From NCBI RefSeq assembly GCF_025144465.1, contig NZ_CP083553.1, forward strand, positions 1,734,001 through 1,798,000: a DNA stretch of 64,000 bases. The letters are read 5' to 3'. Source of the DNA: Leisingera sp. S132 (GTDB lineage Bacteria > Pseudomonadota > Alphaproteobacteria > Rhodobacterales > Rhodobacteraceae). The position numbers and the translations under genes were made by a program. The notes beneath the pieces are model-generated. The model did no database searches. It saw only the letters and a program-made list of their open reading frames with translations, and had not been told where the DNA came from. This document shows, piece by piece, positions 40,152-50,126 of this stretch (position 1 is its first letter; each line of letters starts with the position of its first letter).

Positions 40152-40194
40152 GACCGTGCGCCTTCCTATCTCCGGCGAAGTGATTTGAAAACCC

Positions 40195-40677
40195 CTAACA
40201 GGGCCAAACTGCGCTGCTGGCGGAAAAAATTTGATGCCGCATCTGGGTTCCCGCAGCGATACCGTACCGGCGGGCCAGCCCACCGTTAATTTCCAGCACT
40301 GCAAACACCTCATCACCGCCCGGGATCGGGCTCAGATCGCCCGGTATGGCGTTCTCATGAACCGAGGTCACGAGGCCGTTTTCGTCAAGGAAGATGATAT
40401 CCAGCGGGATCAGGGTGTTCTTCATCCAGAAGGCCGCAGGCTGGGGCCGGTCGTAGACAAACAGCATCCCTGCCCCGCGCGGCATCGACTCGCGGAACAT
40501 CAGCCCCTTGGCGCGTTCCTGCTCATCGTCAGCGATTTCAACGGAAAACCCGGTCTGCCCCCAGCTGCCGCGCAGGTCGGCCCGGCCCAATTGGCAGTCT
40601 CCTCCGGCAAGAGCCGGTGCAGCTAAGCTTGAACAAACGGCTGCAGCAAGCCCCCAGTGCCGAAGGCGCCGCAGCAT
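40195..40677 (-). CDS. DUF192 domain exported protein
   Basis: The 160-residue protein has a signal peptide (hydrophobic 9-26, ending 'APALAGG') and a DUF192 domain with 'FSVEIADDEQERAKGLMFRES', 'GMLFVYDRPQPAAFWMKNTLIPLDIIF' (split across the family's F-W-M-K-N-T core) and 'VFAVLEINGGLARRYGI'. The family is periplasmic and of unknown function. It starts 4 bases after the stop of the double cold-shock gene and is in one operon with it. A frame extension upstream inside the cold-shock gene is discounted because ATG 40677 begins the signal peptide. Confidence 0.88.
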   Translation of the reverse strand: MLRRLRHWGLAAAVCSSLAAPALAGGDCQLGRADLRGSWGQTGFSVEIADDEQERAKGLMFRESMPRGAGMLFVYDRPQPAAFWMKNTLIPLDIIFLDENGLVTSVHENAIPGDLSPIPGGDEVFAVLEINGGLARRYGIAAGTQMRHQIFSASSAVWPC

Positions 40678-40681
40678 CCGC

Positions 40682-41221
40682 TCAGTCCTGGTGGCCTGCC
40701 GCCAAAGCGGCTTCCCAGGCCAGCACCTCAACCGCCATGCGGCCGCGCTTGCCGTCGATTACGCGCATCGCCAGCGCCTCGCCGGGCTGCAGATCCGCAA
40801 GACCCGACTGGCGCAGGACCTCGACATGCAGGAACACGTCTTCGCCGCGGCCGAACACATTGGCAAAGCCAAAGCCCTTGCCCTTGTCGAACCATTTGAC
40901 GCGCGCAGGCTCCAGCGGCTCATTTTGCAGGCTGCCCATGTCCAGTTCGGCAAAATCGCTCAGCACCGGGGTGTCTTCGCGCTCTGGCGGCTGGATCGAG
41001 ATCACTTCGACGGCCTGAACGCCGCGGCCGGTCTGATGTGTCACAATCTCGATGCGGGCGCCGTCCGCGACAGAGCTTTGCCCGAAATTGCGCAGCACAT
41101 TCACATGCAGAAGAATGTCCGGTCCGCCGGAGTCGGAAACGACAAAGCCATAACCTTTCGCCGGGTCAAACCACTTCACCAGCCCCTGAACTTGCTGCAA
41201 GCTGCTGAGATCTTCTGCCAC
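40682..41221 (-). CDS. Double cold-shock-domain protein
   Basis: This 179-residue protein contains two cold-shock (OB-fold) domains, at about 10-70 and 102-168. Each has RNP1-like motifs: 'GLVKWFDPAKGYGFV' and 'ARVKWFDKGKGFGFA', with 'DILLHVNVL' and 'DVFLHVEVL' as RNP2. A charged linker lies between. It would bind single-stranded nucleic acids as an RNA chaperone or regulator. Such two-domain Csp proteins are typical of alphaproteobacteria. It lies upstream of the DUF192 gene in one unit. Confidence 0.93.
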   Translation of the reverse strand: MAEDLSSLQQVQGLVKWFDPAKGYGFVVSDSGGPDILLHVNVLRNFGQSSVADGARIEIVTHQTGRGVQAVEVISIQPPEREDTPVLSDFAELDMGSLQNEPLEPARVKWFDKGKGFGFANVFGRGEDVFLHVEVLRQSGLADLQPGEALAMRVIDGKRGRMAVEVLAWEAALAAGHQD

Positions 41222-41354
41222 TGGATATTCCCTACCGCGTTTCTTGTTTTTTTGATGGTGTCCTGATGCGCCAAACTGACCTTGGAATTCAAGCTAAAAA
41301 GTCTTGAAATTGTCAGGAAAGATCTCTTGACCCAGGGTTAACTGACGATTCCTG

Positions 41355-41960
41355 TCAGGGATTAAGACGGCTGATCTTCCATGCTGCAGATGCGTCATCG
41401 CGGCGCCAGCGGAAACGGTCGTGCAACCGGAAGGCGCCATCGGCCCAAAACTCGATCTCAACCGGCACCAGGCGGTAGCCGCCCCAGAACGGCGGGCGCT
41501 CAGGATTCGGACCTTTCATCGCCGTCACCTTTGCCACTTCCGCCATCAGCGTGCCGCGGCTGTCCAGCGGCTGCGACTGCTTTGAAGCCCAGGCCCCCAG
41601 CCTGCTCTTGAGCGAACGGGATTTGTAGTATTCGTCCGCCTGCGGCCCCTCCTCGCGGGTGATGGTGCCGCGCACACGGATCTGGCGGCGCAGCGATTTC
41701 CAATGCATCACAAAGGCCGCCTTGCCCGCATGATCCAGTTCCTGCGCCTTGGCACTGCCGTAGTTGGTATAGAACACAAAGGCGCTGTCCTCGATTTCCT
41801 TGAGCAGAACCATGCGGCTGTTGGGCAGCCCGGTCTCGTCCACTGTGGCCAGCGCAATGGCGTTTGCATCATTGGGTTCGCTCTGCTCTGCCTCTGCAAG
41901 CCAGGACCTGGCGATGGCAAAGGGATCGTCGCCTTCAAAAATACCTGTACGGTCGGACAT
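41355..41960 (-). CDS. pdxH: Pyridoxamine 5'-phosphate oxidase
   Basis: The 201-residue FMN enzyme oxidises pyridoxine/pyridoxamine phosphate to pyridoxal phosphate. '[29 protein letters not shown]' (FMN-binding), '[11 protein letters not shown]' and the C-terminal 'HDRFRWRR...W..SRLNP' are PdxH signatures. ATG 41960 is preferred over GTG 41966 because GAGG lies 5 bases before it. It is divergent from fabI. Confidence 0.95.
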   Translation of the reverse strand: MSDRTGIFEGDDPFAIARSWLAEAEQSEPNDANAIALATVDETGLPNSRMVLLKEIEDSAFVFYTNYGSAKAQELDHAGKAAFVMHWKSLRRQIRVRGTITREEGPQADEYYKSRSLKSRLGAWASKQSQPLDSRGTLMAEVAKVTAMKGPNPERPPFWGGYRLVPVEIEFWADGAFRLHDRFRWRRDDASAAWKISRLNP

Positions 41961-42092
41961 GGGCACCTCAAACGGGAATTTGATTGCAACCTAGGGAGCT
42001 TCCTTTCCGCCTACAAGGGCGTGAACCCTTGAAGCGCCCCGCGCGGCATTATAAACACCGCTAAATTATCAGATCACAGGCGGAGAACCTGC

Positions 42093-42896
42093 ATGTCTAG
42101 TCAACTGATGGCCGGTAAGCGCGGCCTCATCATGGGCCTGGCCAACGACAAATCCATTGCGTGGGGCATAGCCAAGGCCTGCGCGGACGCCGGCGCTGAG
42201 CTTGCCTTTTCCTATCAGGGCGATGCGCTGAAGAAGCGGGTCGACCCGCTGGCCCAGCAGCTGGGCAGCAATATCGTCCTGCCCTGCGATGTGTCGGACG
42301 AAGCCTCCATCGACGCGCTGTTCGCCGAACTGGAAGCCAAATGGGGCAAGCTGGACTTCGTGGTCCACGCCATCGGATTCTCCGACAAGAATGAGCTGCG
42401 CGGCCGGTATGTCGACACCAGCCGCAGCAACTTTCAGATGACCATGGACATCTCGGTGTTCTCCTTCACGGCCGTTGCCAACCGTGCCGAGAAGATGATG
42501 ACGGACGGCGGCTCGCTGCTGACCCTCACCTATTACGGCGCCGAGCAAGTGATGCCGCATTACAACGTGATGGGTGTTGCCAAGGCAGCGCTGGAGGCCT
42601 CGGTGAAATACCTGGCTGAGGACCTGGGCAAGGACGGCATCCGCGTCAACGCGATCTCAGCCGGCCCGATCAAGACGCTGGCAGCCTCCGGCATCGGCGA
42701 TTTCCGCTACATCATGAAGTGGAATGAGTACAACTCGCCGCTGCGCCGCAACGTGACCATCGACGATGTTGGCAAATCCGCGCTCTATCTGCTGTCCGAC
42801 CTCAGCTCCGGCGTCACCGGAGAGAACCTGCATGTGGACGCGGGCTATCATGTCGTCGGCATGAAAGCAGTGGATGCACCGGACATTTCCAAGTAA
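42093..42896 (+). CDS. fabI: Enoyl-[acyl-carrier-protein] reductase (NADH)
   Basis: This 267-residue short-chain dehydrogenase catalyses the last reduction of the fatty-acid elongation cycle. The N-terminal 'RGLIMGLANDKSIAWGIA' is the FabI form of the dinucleotide-binding motif, and the catalytic pair is Y157-x6-K164 in 'YNVMGVAKAA'. 'NAISAGPIKTLAASGI' is the substrate loop. It is monocistronic or cotranscribed with gpt, 72 bases downstream. Confidence 0.96.
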   Translation: MSSQLMAGKRGLIMGLANDKSIAWGIAKACADAGAELAFSYQGDALKKRVDPLAQQLGSNIVLPCDVSDEASIDALFAELEAKWGKLDFVVHAIGFSDKNELRGRYVDTSRSNFQMTMDISVFSFTAVANRAEKMMTDGGSLLTLTYYGAEQVMPHYNVMGVAKAALEASVKYLAEDLGKDGIRVNAISAGPIKTLAASGIGDFRYIMKWNEYNSPLRRNVTIDDVGKSALYLLSDLSSGVTGENLHVDAGYHVVGMKAVDAPDISK

Positions 42897-42968
42897 TTGA
42901 AGGCAAGGACGCCCGGGCAACGGTCCGGGCTCCGGCAAGCTGACGCGACACCGCGGGGAGCACATAAC

Positions 42969-43472
42969 ATGACAGATCGTCTGCCGCACGAAAAAGGCTT
43001 TCATATCAGCTGGGACCAGATCCACCGCGACAGCCGCGCGCTGGCCTGGCGGCTCGACGGGCAGGGCCCCGACGATGGCGCCTGGCGCGCCGTTGTGGCA
43101 ATCACCCGCGGCGGCATGGCGCCTGCAATGATCGTCAGCCGCGAGCTGGACATCCGCACCGTCGACACCATCTCGGTGCGCTCCTACCACCACCAGGCCC
43201 AGGGCGAGGCCGAGGTGCTGAAGGCGCCGGATGCGGGACTGATGGGCGATGGCGAGGGCGTGCTGATCATCGACGATCTGGTCGACAGCGGCAAAACCCT
43301 GGAGCTGGTGCGCCAGATGTACCCCAAGGCGCATTTCGCCACGGTCTATGCCAAGCCCAAGGGCCGTCCGATGGTGGACACCTTCATCACAGAGGTCAGC
43401 CAAGACACCTGGATCTTCTTTCCTTGGGATATGGCGCTGCAATATGTGGAACCATACCGCGGCAAGGACTGA
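42969..43472 (+). CDS. gpt: Xanthine-guanine phosphoribosyltransferase
   Basis: This 167-residue enzyme salvages xanthine and guanine to nucleotides using PRPP. The PRPP loop is '[14 protein letters not shown]', and '[18 protein letters not shown]' and '[14 protein letters not shown]' match XGPRT of E. coli. ATG 42969 begins the conserved N-terminus; the frame upstream is leader. A strong hairpin follows the gene. Confidence 0.93.
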   Translation: MTDRLPHEKGFHISWDQIHRDSRALAWRLDGQGPDDGAWRAVVAITRGGMAPAMIVSRELDIRTVDTISVRSYHHQAQGEAEVLKAPDAGLMGDGEGVLIIDDLVDSGKTLELVRQMYPKAHFATVYAKPKGRPMVDTFITEVSQDTWIFFPWDMALQYVEPYRGKD

Positions 43473-43496
43473 TCCGGCCCGTAGGCAAAGTTTCAC

Positions 43497-43523
43497 AGGC
43501 GCGCTTTCCGGCGCGCCTTTTTC
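43497..43523 (+). terminator. Intrinsic terminator after gpt
   Basis: AGGCGCGC pairs with GCGCGCCT around TTTCCG and continues into TTTTTC, 25 bases after the gpt stop. Confidence 0.88.
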
Positions 43524-43619
43524 TTTGGCGCATGCGGCTTGAGACCGGACGAACACCGTGCCAGACATATCCCGGCGCAGTCGGACCGCGCCAGAACCCA
43601 CCGCAGCCCGGAGCCGCCC

Positions 43620-44795
43620 ATGCCCCTGCCCCGCACCCAAGCCACCTTTGTGTCGCCCATCGTCGAATCGCGCCGCTGGGTGGCCGGGGCGGAATTCCCG
43701 CCGGACCGGCCGCTGTTGAATGTGAGCCAGGCCGCCCCGGCAGAAGCGCCGCCGGAAGGGTTGCGTCAGGCGCTGGCAGATGCAGCGCTCAACGACGTCT
43801 CTGCTTATCTCTATGGCCCCGTGCTCGGCAACGACCCTCTGCGCCGCGCGCTGGCACAGCAGATGTGCCGTCACTATCAGGCAGAGGTCTTGCCGGAACA
43901 GGTTGGGATCACCTCCGGCTGCAATCAGGCCTTTGCCGCCGCCATCGCCGCGCTTTGCGGTGAAGGCGATGAAGTAATCATCCCGGTCCCTTGGTACTTC
44001 AATCACAAAATGTGGCTGGACATGGCGGGCGTCAACGCTGTGCCGCTTCATACCGGCGAAGGTATGCTGCCGGATCTGGCAGCAGCAGAAGCGCTGATTT
44101 CAGACCGCACCCGCGCCATCGTTCTGGTCACGCCCAACAACCCCTGCGGTGTGGAGTACCCCAGCGGTCTGGTTCAGGCCTTCTTCAGCCTCGCCCGCAG
44201 CCGCGGGCTGGCGCTGATCGTTGACGAGACCTACCGAGACTTTGACAGCCGCGGCGGCGCACCGCACGGGCTGTTCCAGATGCCGGACTGGGACACCACC
44301 CTGATCCATCTCTATTCCTTCTCCAAGGCTTACCGGCTGACAGGCCATAGGGTTGGCGCAATTGCCGCCTCGACGGAACGCCTGTTTGAGATGGAGAAAT
44401 TCCTCGACACGGTCTCCATCTGTCCCTCTCAGCTGGGGCAGGCCGGCGCGCTGTGGGGCATTGAAAACCTGCATCATTGGCTGGCAGGCGAACGCCAGGA
44501 AATCCTCGACCGCCGCCTGGCGATTGAGGAAGGCTTCCCGGTGCTGGCTGCAAAAGGCTGGAAACTGCTCGGCTGCGGCGCTTATTTCGCCTATGTCGAA
44601 CACCCGTTTGAACTGCCGTCGGAGCAGATCGCGCACCAGCTGGTAAAGGACGCTTCAATCCTGATGCTGCCGGGCTCCATGTTCATGCCCGCGGGCGAGC
44701 CGGACGGCGCCCGGCAGTTCCGTATAGCTTTCGCCAATGTGGACCGCGCGGGCATTCACACGCTGTTTGAACGCCTGGCTGCCTTTAATCCTTGA
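43620..44795 (+). CDS. Pyridoxal-phosphate aminotransferase, class I/II
   Basis: The 391-residue fold-type I aminotransferase carries the lysine motif 'YSFSKAYRLTGHRVGAI', preceded by 'LIVDETYRDF' (cofactor-binding D and Y) and 'VTPNNPCGVEYP'. Residues at the C-terminus ('RIAFANVDR') include the substrate carboxylate arginine. It would transfer an amino group between an amino acid and a keto acid; the specific substrate is not evident. ATG 43620 is chosen because the conserved part starts close to it. The ribosome binding site is weak. Confidence 0.9.
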   Translation: MPLPRTQATFVSPIVESRRWVAGAEFPPDRPLLNVSQAAPAEAPPEGLRQALADAALNDVSAYLYGPVLGNDPLRRALAQQMCRHYQAEVLPEQVGITSGCNQAFAAAIAALCGEGDEVIIPVPWYFNHKMWLDMAGVNAVPLHTGEGMLPDLAAAEALISDRTRAIVLVTPNNPCGVEYPSGLVQAFFSLARSRGLALIVDETYRDFDSRGGAPHGLFQMPDWDTTLIHLYSFSKAYRLTGHRVGAIAASTERLFEMEKFLDTVSICPSQLGQAGALWGIENLHHWLAGERQEILDRRLAIEEGFPVLAAKGWKLLGCGAYFAYVEHPFELPSEQIAHQLVKDASILMLPGSMFMPAGEPDGARQFRIAFANVDRAGIHTLFERLAAFNP

Positions 44796-44910
44796 TCATC
44801 CAGCAGTTTGCGCTGCATTCATCTTGCCCCTCTGCGGGCAGCCGCGTATTCAGTCAGCGGCATTTCCCGCTGCCCGCAACCCGGAGCAGCAGAACAATAA
44901 AGAGGGCATC

Positions 44911-46752
44911 ATGGCCGCAGGCATGAAACATCTATCCAAAACCTTCGTCTGGATCCTGATGGGGATGCTGATCGTCGGCCTTGCCGGCTTTGGCGCGGTG
45001 AACTTCTCCAGCTCCTCCTACTCCGTCGCCCAGGTCGGAGACGAGGATGTCAGCATCGGCACCTATGTCCGAGAGCTGCAGCGTGAACAGCGTGCCCTGC
45101 AGGCACAGACCGGCCAGGCCATGCCGATGGCCCAGATGACAGCCTTCGGCCTCGACCGGGTGGTGCTGGGGCGCCTGATTTCTCTCGCGGCGCTGGACCA
45201 TGAGACCAAGAACCTTGGCCTTTCGCTCGGCGATGAGAACCTGATCGAGGAACTGGCCGCCATTGACGCCTTTCAAGGGGTGAATGGCCAATTCGACCGC
45301 GAGGCCTACAGCTTTGCCCTGCGCAATGCGGGCTTAACGGAGAAGGAATTCGAGGAAGACCTGCGCCGCGAAGCCGCCCGCACCATCGTTCAGCGCGCCG
45401 TGCTGTCCGGTGCCAGGATGCCCGAAACCCTGACCGAAACCCTGACCAGCTACATCGGTGCCCGCCGCAGCTTCTCCTATGTGCAGCTGATGGCCTCCGA
45501 CATCGCGCTGGTCACCCTGACGCCCTCTGATGCTGATCTGCAGGCCTTCTACGAGGCCAATCAGGACCAGTTTATGCTGCCGGAAACCAAGGTCATCACC
45601 TACGCCGCCCTGCGCCCATCCATGCTGCTGGATGAAATCGAAGTGGACGACGCGCAGCTGCAGCGCCTGTTCGAGGACCGCTCCAACCAGTACCAGGTGC
45701 CGGAACGCCGCCTGGTTGAACGGCTGGTTTTTGGCGATGCGGACTCCGCCGCCAGCGCCAAGGCGCAGCTGGAAACCGGCGGTGCAACCTTTGAAAGCCT
45801 CGTCGAAGGCCGCGGTTTGACGCTGCAGGACATCGACATGGGCGACGTCACCATGGGCGACCTTGGCGCGGCCGCCACAGATATCTTTGCTGCAGAGGTG
45901 GGGACCGTGGCAGGCCCCCTGCCCTCCGACCTCGGCCCGGCGCTTTACCGTGTGAACGGCCGTCTTGAGGCGCAGATCACCACTTTCGAGGACGCCAAGC
46001 CCGAACTGATCGAGGAGCTGGCCTCCGACCGCGCCCGCCGTCTGGTGGAAACCCAGGCTGAGGAGATCGACGACATGCTGGCCGGCGGCGCCACGCTGGA
46101 AGAACTGGCGACCGACAGCGGGCTGGAGCTGGCCCGGATCGACTGGACCGAGGACAGCAGCGAAGATATCGCTGCCTACGAGGGCTTCCGCACCGCCGCC
46201 GCTGCCGTCACCGCCGAGGACTTCCCGGAGGTCGGGTTCCTGGAAGATGGCAGCCTGTTTGCCATCCGCCTGGATGAAGTTCTGCCGGAACGCCCGGAAC
46301 CCTTTGCGGAGGCCAAGGACAAGGTTCTGGCTGCCTGGAATGCCGACCTCAGGGCCAGCACCCTGCGGAAACAGGGCGAGGAATTGCTGGCCCAGGCGGA
46401 AGCCGCAGGCAGCTTTGCCGAAGGCGCTGAAGTGAAAACCGAAACCGGATTGACCCGCACCGCCTATATCGACACCGTGCCGGCCACCTTGGTCGCGGAT
46501 GTGTTCGGAATGGAAACCGGCGGTTTCCGTCTGGTGCAGGACGCGGACTCCGCAGTGGTTGTGCGTCTCGACGCCATCCTGCCGCCTGAGGCCAGCGACG
46601 ACATGACCCTGCTCACCCAGGCGCTGCAGGCGCAGCTGGACCAGACGCTGGCGCAGGAGCTGTTCCAGGCCTACGCGCAGGACGTCCAGACCCGCTCGGA
46701 ACCACGTGTAGACCAGCAGGCGCTGAACGCAGCGCAGGCGAACTTCCAGTAA
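44911..46752 (+). CDS. ppiD: Peptidyl-prolyl isomerase-type periplasmic chaperone (PpiD/SurA_N)
   Basis: This 613-residue protein has a single N-terminal membrane anchor (about 12-33) and a large periplasmic part, the PpiD layout. A SurA_N-like helical region (50-170) with 'FDREAYSFALRNAGLTEKEFEEDLRREA' precedes a parvulin-like region (about 235-360), whose sequence is weakly conserved, and further coiled-helical repeats. It assists folding of exported proteins at the inner membrane. ATG 44911 follows AAAGAGGGC and begins the cytoplasmic tail before the anchor. The gene is 16 bases before trpE. Confidence 0.9.
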   Translation: MAAGMKHLSKTFVWILMGMLIVGLAGFGAVNFSSSSYSVAQVGDEDVSIGTYVRELQREQRALQAQTGQAMPMAQMTAFGLDRVVLGRLISLAALDHETKNLGLSLGDENLIEELAAIDAFQGVNGQFDREAYSFALRNAGLTEKEFEEDLRREAARTIVQRAVLSGARMPETLTETLTSYIGARRSFSYVQLMASDIALVTLTPSDADLQAFYEANQDQFMLPETKVITYAALRPSMLLDEIEVDDAQLQRLFEDRSNQYQVPERRLVERLVFGDADSAASAKAQLETGGATFESLVEGRGLTLQDIDMGDVTMGDLGAAATDIFAAEVGTVAGPLPSDLGPALYRVNGRLEAQITTFEDAKPELIEELASDRARRLVETQAEEIDDMLAGGATLEELATDSGLELARIDWTEDSSEDIAAYEGFRTAAAAVTAEDFPEVGFLEDGSLFAIRLDEVLPERPEPFAEAKDKVLAAWNADLRASTLRKQGEELLAQAEAAGSFAEGAEVKTETGLTRTAYIDTVPATLVADVFGMETGGFRLVQDADSAVVVRLDAILPPEASDDMTLLTQALQAQLDQTLAQELFQAYAQDVQTRSEPRVDQQALNAAQANFQ

Positions 46753-46768
46753 TCAAGGCACCAGACCC

Positions 46769-48280
46769 ATGGCCCTGACCCCCGATTTCGACACGTTCTC
46801 CAAGGCCTATGAGGCCGGCGAAAACCAGGTCGTCTATACCCGCCTTGCCGCTGATCTCGATACCCCGGTGTCGCTGATGCTCAAGCTGACCGGCGCTCAG
46901 AAGGACGCCTTCATGCTCGAGTCCGTCACCGGCGGAGAAGTGCGCGGGCGCTACTCGATCATTGGCATGAAGCCGGATCTGGTCTGGCGCTGCCACGGGG
47001 AGCAGTCAGCTTTGAATCGCTCCGCCCGGTTTGATGCGGATGATTTCACGCCGCAGGACGGCAATCCGATGGACAACCTGCGGGCATTGATTGCCGAAAG
47101 CAAGATCGACCTGCCCGACGACCTGCCCCAGGCCGCGGCCGGGCTGTTCGGCTACCTGGGCTATGACATGATCCGCCTGGTCGAACACCTGCCGGACGTG
47201 AACCCCGATCCCCTCGGCCTGCCCGACGCGCTGATGCTGCGTCCCTCGGTCATTGCGGTGCTCGACGGCGTCAAGGGGGAGGTGACCGTGGTGTCCCCCG
47301 TCTGGTCCAGCGACGGTCAAACCGCCAAGGCGGCTTATGCTCAGGCTGCCGAACGGGTGATGGACGCCGTGCGCGATCTGGAACGCGCCATGCCCGCCGA
47401 AAGCCGCGATCTGGGCGATGCCCATGAGGTCTCGCCGCCGGTCTCCAACTTCACCAAGGACGGCTATATGGCCGCGGTGGAGAAGGCCAAGGAATATATC
47501 CGCGCAGGCGACATCTTCCAGGTCGTGCCGGCACAGCGCTGGACCCAGGAATTCCGCCAGCCACCCTTTGCGCTTTACCGCTCGCTGCGCCGCACCAATC
47601 CGTCGCCCTTCATGTTCTATTTCAACTTCGGTGGCTTCCAGGTGGTCGGCGCCTCCCCTGAAATCCTCGTCCGTGTTTTCGGGCAGGAGGTTACCATCCG
47701 CCCCATCGCCGGCACCCGCCCCCGCGGTGCCACCCCGGAAGAGGACAAGGCGCTGGAGGCCGATCTGCTGGCCGACAAGAAGGAACTGGCAGAGCACCTG
47801 ATGCTCCTGGACCTTGGCCGCAACGACACCGGCCGGGTCGCCAGGATCGGCACCGTGCGCCCGACCGAGAAATTCATCATCGAACGCTACAGCCACGTCA
47901 TGCATATTGTCTCCAACGTCGTCGGCGAGCTGGCAGAGGACAAGGACGCGCTGGATGCATTCTTTGCCGGCATGCCCGCGGGCACTGTCTCCGGCGCCCC
48001 CAAGGTGCGCGCGATGGAAATCATCGACGAGCTGGAGCCGGAAAAACGCGGCATCTACGGCGGCGGTGTCGGCTATTTCTCAGCCGGCGGCGACATGGAC
48101 ATGTGCATCGCGTTGCGAACCGCCATCGTCAAGGATCAGAACCTCTATATCCAGGCCGGCGGCGGCGTTGTTTATGACAGCGACCCGGAGGCCGAATACA
48201 TGGAGACCGTCCACAAATCCAACGCCATCCGCCGCGCTGCCGCGGACGCCGCGCGTTTCACCGGAAACGGAAACAGCTGA
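46769..48280 (+). CDS. trpE: Anthranilate synthase component I
   Basis: This 503-residue chorismate-utilising enzyme forms anthranilate with TrpG, the first step of tryptophan synthesis. The N-terminal region holds 'LESVTGGEVRGRYSIIG' (feedback site region), and the C-terminal catalytic part shows 'PIAGTRPRGATPEEDKALEADLLADKKE', 'LDLGRNDTGRVA' and 'GAPKVRAMEIIDELE'. It is separated from trpG by a minus-strand gene, so trpE and trpGDC are two transcription units. No trp leader peptide was seen. Confidence 0.97.
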   Translation: MALTPDFDTFSKAYEAGENQVVYTRLAADLDTPVSLMLKLTGAQKDAFMLESVTGGEVRGRYSIIGMKPDLVWRCHGEQSALNRSARFDADDFTPQDGNPMDNLRALIAESKIDLPDDLPQAAAGLFGYLGYDMIRLVEHLPDVNPDPLGLPDALMLRPSVIAVLDGVKGEVTVVSPVWSSDGQTAKAAYAQAAERVMDAVRDLERAMPAESRDLGDAHEVSPPVSNFTKDGYMAAVEKAKEYIRAGDIFQVVPAQRWTQEFRQPPFALYRSLRRTNPSPFMFYFNFGGFQVVGASPEILVRVFGQEVTIRPIAGTRPRGATPEEDKALEADLLADKKELAEHLMLLDLGRNDTGRVARIGTVRPTEKFIIERYSHVMHIVSNVVGELAEDKDALDAFFAGMPAGTVSGAPKVRAMEIIDELEPEKRGIYGGGVGYFSAGGDMDMCIALRTAIVKDQNLYIQAGGGVVYDSDPEAEYMETVHKSNAIRRAAADAARFTGNGNS

Positions 48281-48335
48281 CGCGGAGCCGCAAGGCTCTG
48301 AGTTTCATCTTTCCTGAAATACTCCCGCCGGAGGC

Positions 48336-48366
48336 AACGGCGCGCTCCCGGCGCGCCGTTTTTCTT
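48336..48366 (+). terminator. Intrinsic terminator after trpE
   Basis: AACGGCGCGC pairs with GCGCGCCGTT around TCCCG, followed by TTCTTT. It closes the ppiD-trpE unit just before the minus-strand deacetylase stop. Confidence 0.85.
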
Positions 48367-48375
48367 TACCTGGGA

Positions 48376-49938
48376 TCACTTCCCGGGCAGCAATGAGTCC
48401 AGGCTGGCTGAGACCGGTGCCAGCGCCACCCGTTCCGCCCGGTCCTGAAGACCCCACAGCAGCAGGGCCGAGATCGTGTCGGGCCGCAGCCGGCCCAGCA
48501 TGATCACCGCGCCCTCCTGCCCGGCCCGGAACGCCGCCTGATCCAGAAACCGCCGGATCGCCCGCGGATCCTGTCCGGCACCGTCAAAATCGCGGAACAC
48601 CACCCCAGCCGGAACGCCATCGCGCAATGCCAGTTTCTGCACGGTATTGAGGCCGCTGTCCTGGGTCACCAGGCCGTAACCTGCTGAAGCCGCAACCGCT
48701 GCCACCTGGTCCGCCAGCGGCCGGTTTCCCTGCACGCCGGTCTCGACCCCTTCCAGGATTGCCACCGCCTCCGGCAGCTTGCCGCGCCAGACCTCAAAGG
48801 AGGTTTCCGCGTCTTGCGGCGTGGCTTCACGCGGCAGGTCCGCCAGCATCAGAACCTCAAAGCCGGCTTTCCGGCGCTCAGCCATCTTCGCGGCTGCCTC
48901 AGGATCCTCCGGATCGATCGCAAAGCTCAGGGGATAGGGGAAATCCGCCAGGGCCTCCGCGCCAATTGCACCGGCATCATCAATCAGCACGATTGACATC
49001 AAGGGACGGTCTTCGGGATTGAGAAACGGTTCCGCATTGGCGGAAAACGGATTGGCAACAGGCGCGCCGGAAATACCGGCAGAGGCGGCTTCGTGCTTGT
49101 CCCGCTCAGTCAGCGGCACAACCAGCGTTCCGATGCTGGGCGTCAGGGGCGCAGGCTCGGCGGTTTCCGTATCTGCAACATGCTCCCCTCCCTCGCCGGT
49201 ATCACTGCTGCCGGCGGCTGCCGGAGTTCCAGACGCGGCCCCGATCACCGGAAGGGTAATTTCGGCTGGCGCACTGCCGATATCCGGAACCTGAACAGAG
49301 CTGGACACAGGGGCTTCCGCTATCGAGGGGGTGTTCTCCTGTGCAGGCGCCCCGCCGGACGCAAGCTCGTTAGTTCCGCTGCCTTCTTGCGGCGCTGCTG
49401 CGGGTTCCGTTGCCGCGACAATCACACTCTCGCTGCCTGGCGCTTGCGGCGCGGCGGGCAAGGCCGACTGCGGCTGGTGTTCGGCGGCCGGGATCACAGG
49501 CTCCGGAGCCTTCGCCGGTCCAAGCTTGTCCGCCCCCTGCATTGCGGTGGCAAGACCGACAGCCGGCTGGTCTGCAGGGGACGTGTCGGCGCCCGCCAAG
49601 GCGCTCAGGTCATCCCCCGCGGCATCGGCGCCGGGCGCCTCGGGCTGCACCTCGGCAAGGTCGGCATCGCGCTGGCTGCTGACGGAAACCGCTGCGTCTT
49701 CCCCGCCGCCATTGGGCATCTGCGGCACCTCGGCAGCCTCCTGCGCAACCGGTTGCGGTGCCTCGGCTGCCTCAGTTCCAGCCTGCTCAGGCGCGATGCC
49801 TGCGGTCTGCCCGGCCGGTTCCGGTGCTGGGTCCGGTTTGACTGCCGTCTGCGGCAATGGAACCGACAATGACAGCATCGCCAGTCCGCCCGCCGCCAGC
49901 AAAGCCCCGGCACTCACGCCGCCCAGAAATCCACGCAT
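48376..49938 (-). CDS. Divergent polysaccharide deacetylase family protein with long low-complexity region
   Basis: This protein of about 520 residues has an N-terminal membrane anchor or signal (about 6-28), then some 250 residues rich in Ala, Pro, Glu and Gly, then a C-terminal domain (about 290-520). The C-terminal '[33 protein letters not shown]' and '[13 protein letters not shown]' fit the divergent polysaccharide deacetylase family (DUF610/YibQ-like). The linker resembles a stretch for reaching across the periplasm. The enzymatic function in this family is not established. ATG 49938 was chosen as the start of the hydrophobic segment. It lies between trpE and trpG on the opposite strand. 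Confidence 0.82.
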   Translation of the reverse strand: MRGFLGGVSAGALLAAGGLAMLSLSVPLPQTAVKPDPAPEPAGQTAGIAPEQAGTEAAEAPQPVAQEAAEVPQMPNGGGEDAAVSVSSQRDADLAEVQPEAPGADAAGDDLSALAGADTSPADQPAVGLATAMQGADKLGPAKAPEPVIPAAEHQPQSALPAAPQAPGSESVIVAATEPAAAPQEGSGTNELASGGAPAQENTPSIAEAPVSSSVQVPDIGSAPAEITLPVIGAASGTPAAAGSSDTGEGGEHVADTETAEPAPLTPSIGTLVVPLTERDKHEAASAGISGAPVANPFSANAEPFLNPEDRPLMSIVLIDDAGAIGAEALADFPYPLSFAIDPEDPEAAAKMAERRKAGFEVLMLADLPREATPQDAETSFEVWRGKLPEAVAILEGVETGVQGNRPLADQVAAVAASAGYGLVTQDSGLNTVQKLALRDGVPAGVVFRDFDGAGQDPRAIRRFLDQAAFRAGQEGAVIMLGRLRPDTISALLLWGLQDRAERVALAPVSASLDSLLPGK

Positions 49939-50126
49939 GCCTGTTTTGCCTCTCAATCTTTCTGCCGTGCTGCGCCGATCAGACCAGCCAGTGCAAACCA
50001 TGTGCCGGTTCGCTCCTGCATTCGCCCTTCCTGCCCTTGACGCTGCCTCGTATCCCTGAACAAGTATGTTGCAACCACTATACTGCGGCGCGCACCCCGC
50101 CCGCCACCCTTAAAAGAGCCCGCAAG

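Noticed and set aside
42657-44051. A 464-codon minus-strand frame opposite fabI, gpt and the aminotransferase
   Set aside because: It runs antisense to three genes with complete catalytic motifs and has no recognisable domain, so it is a GC-skew shadow.
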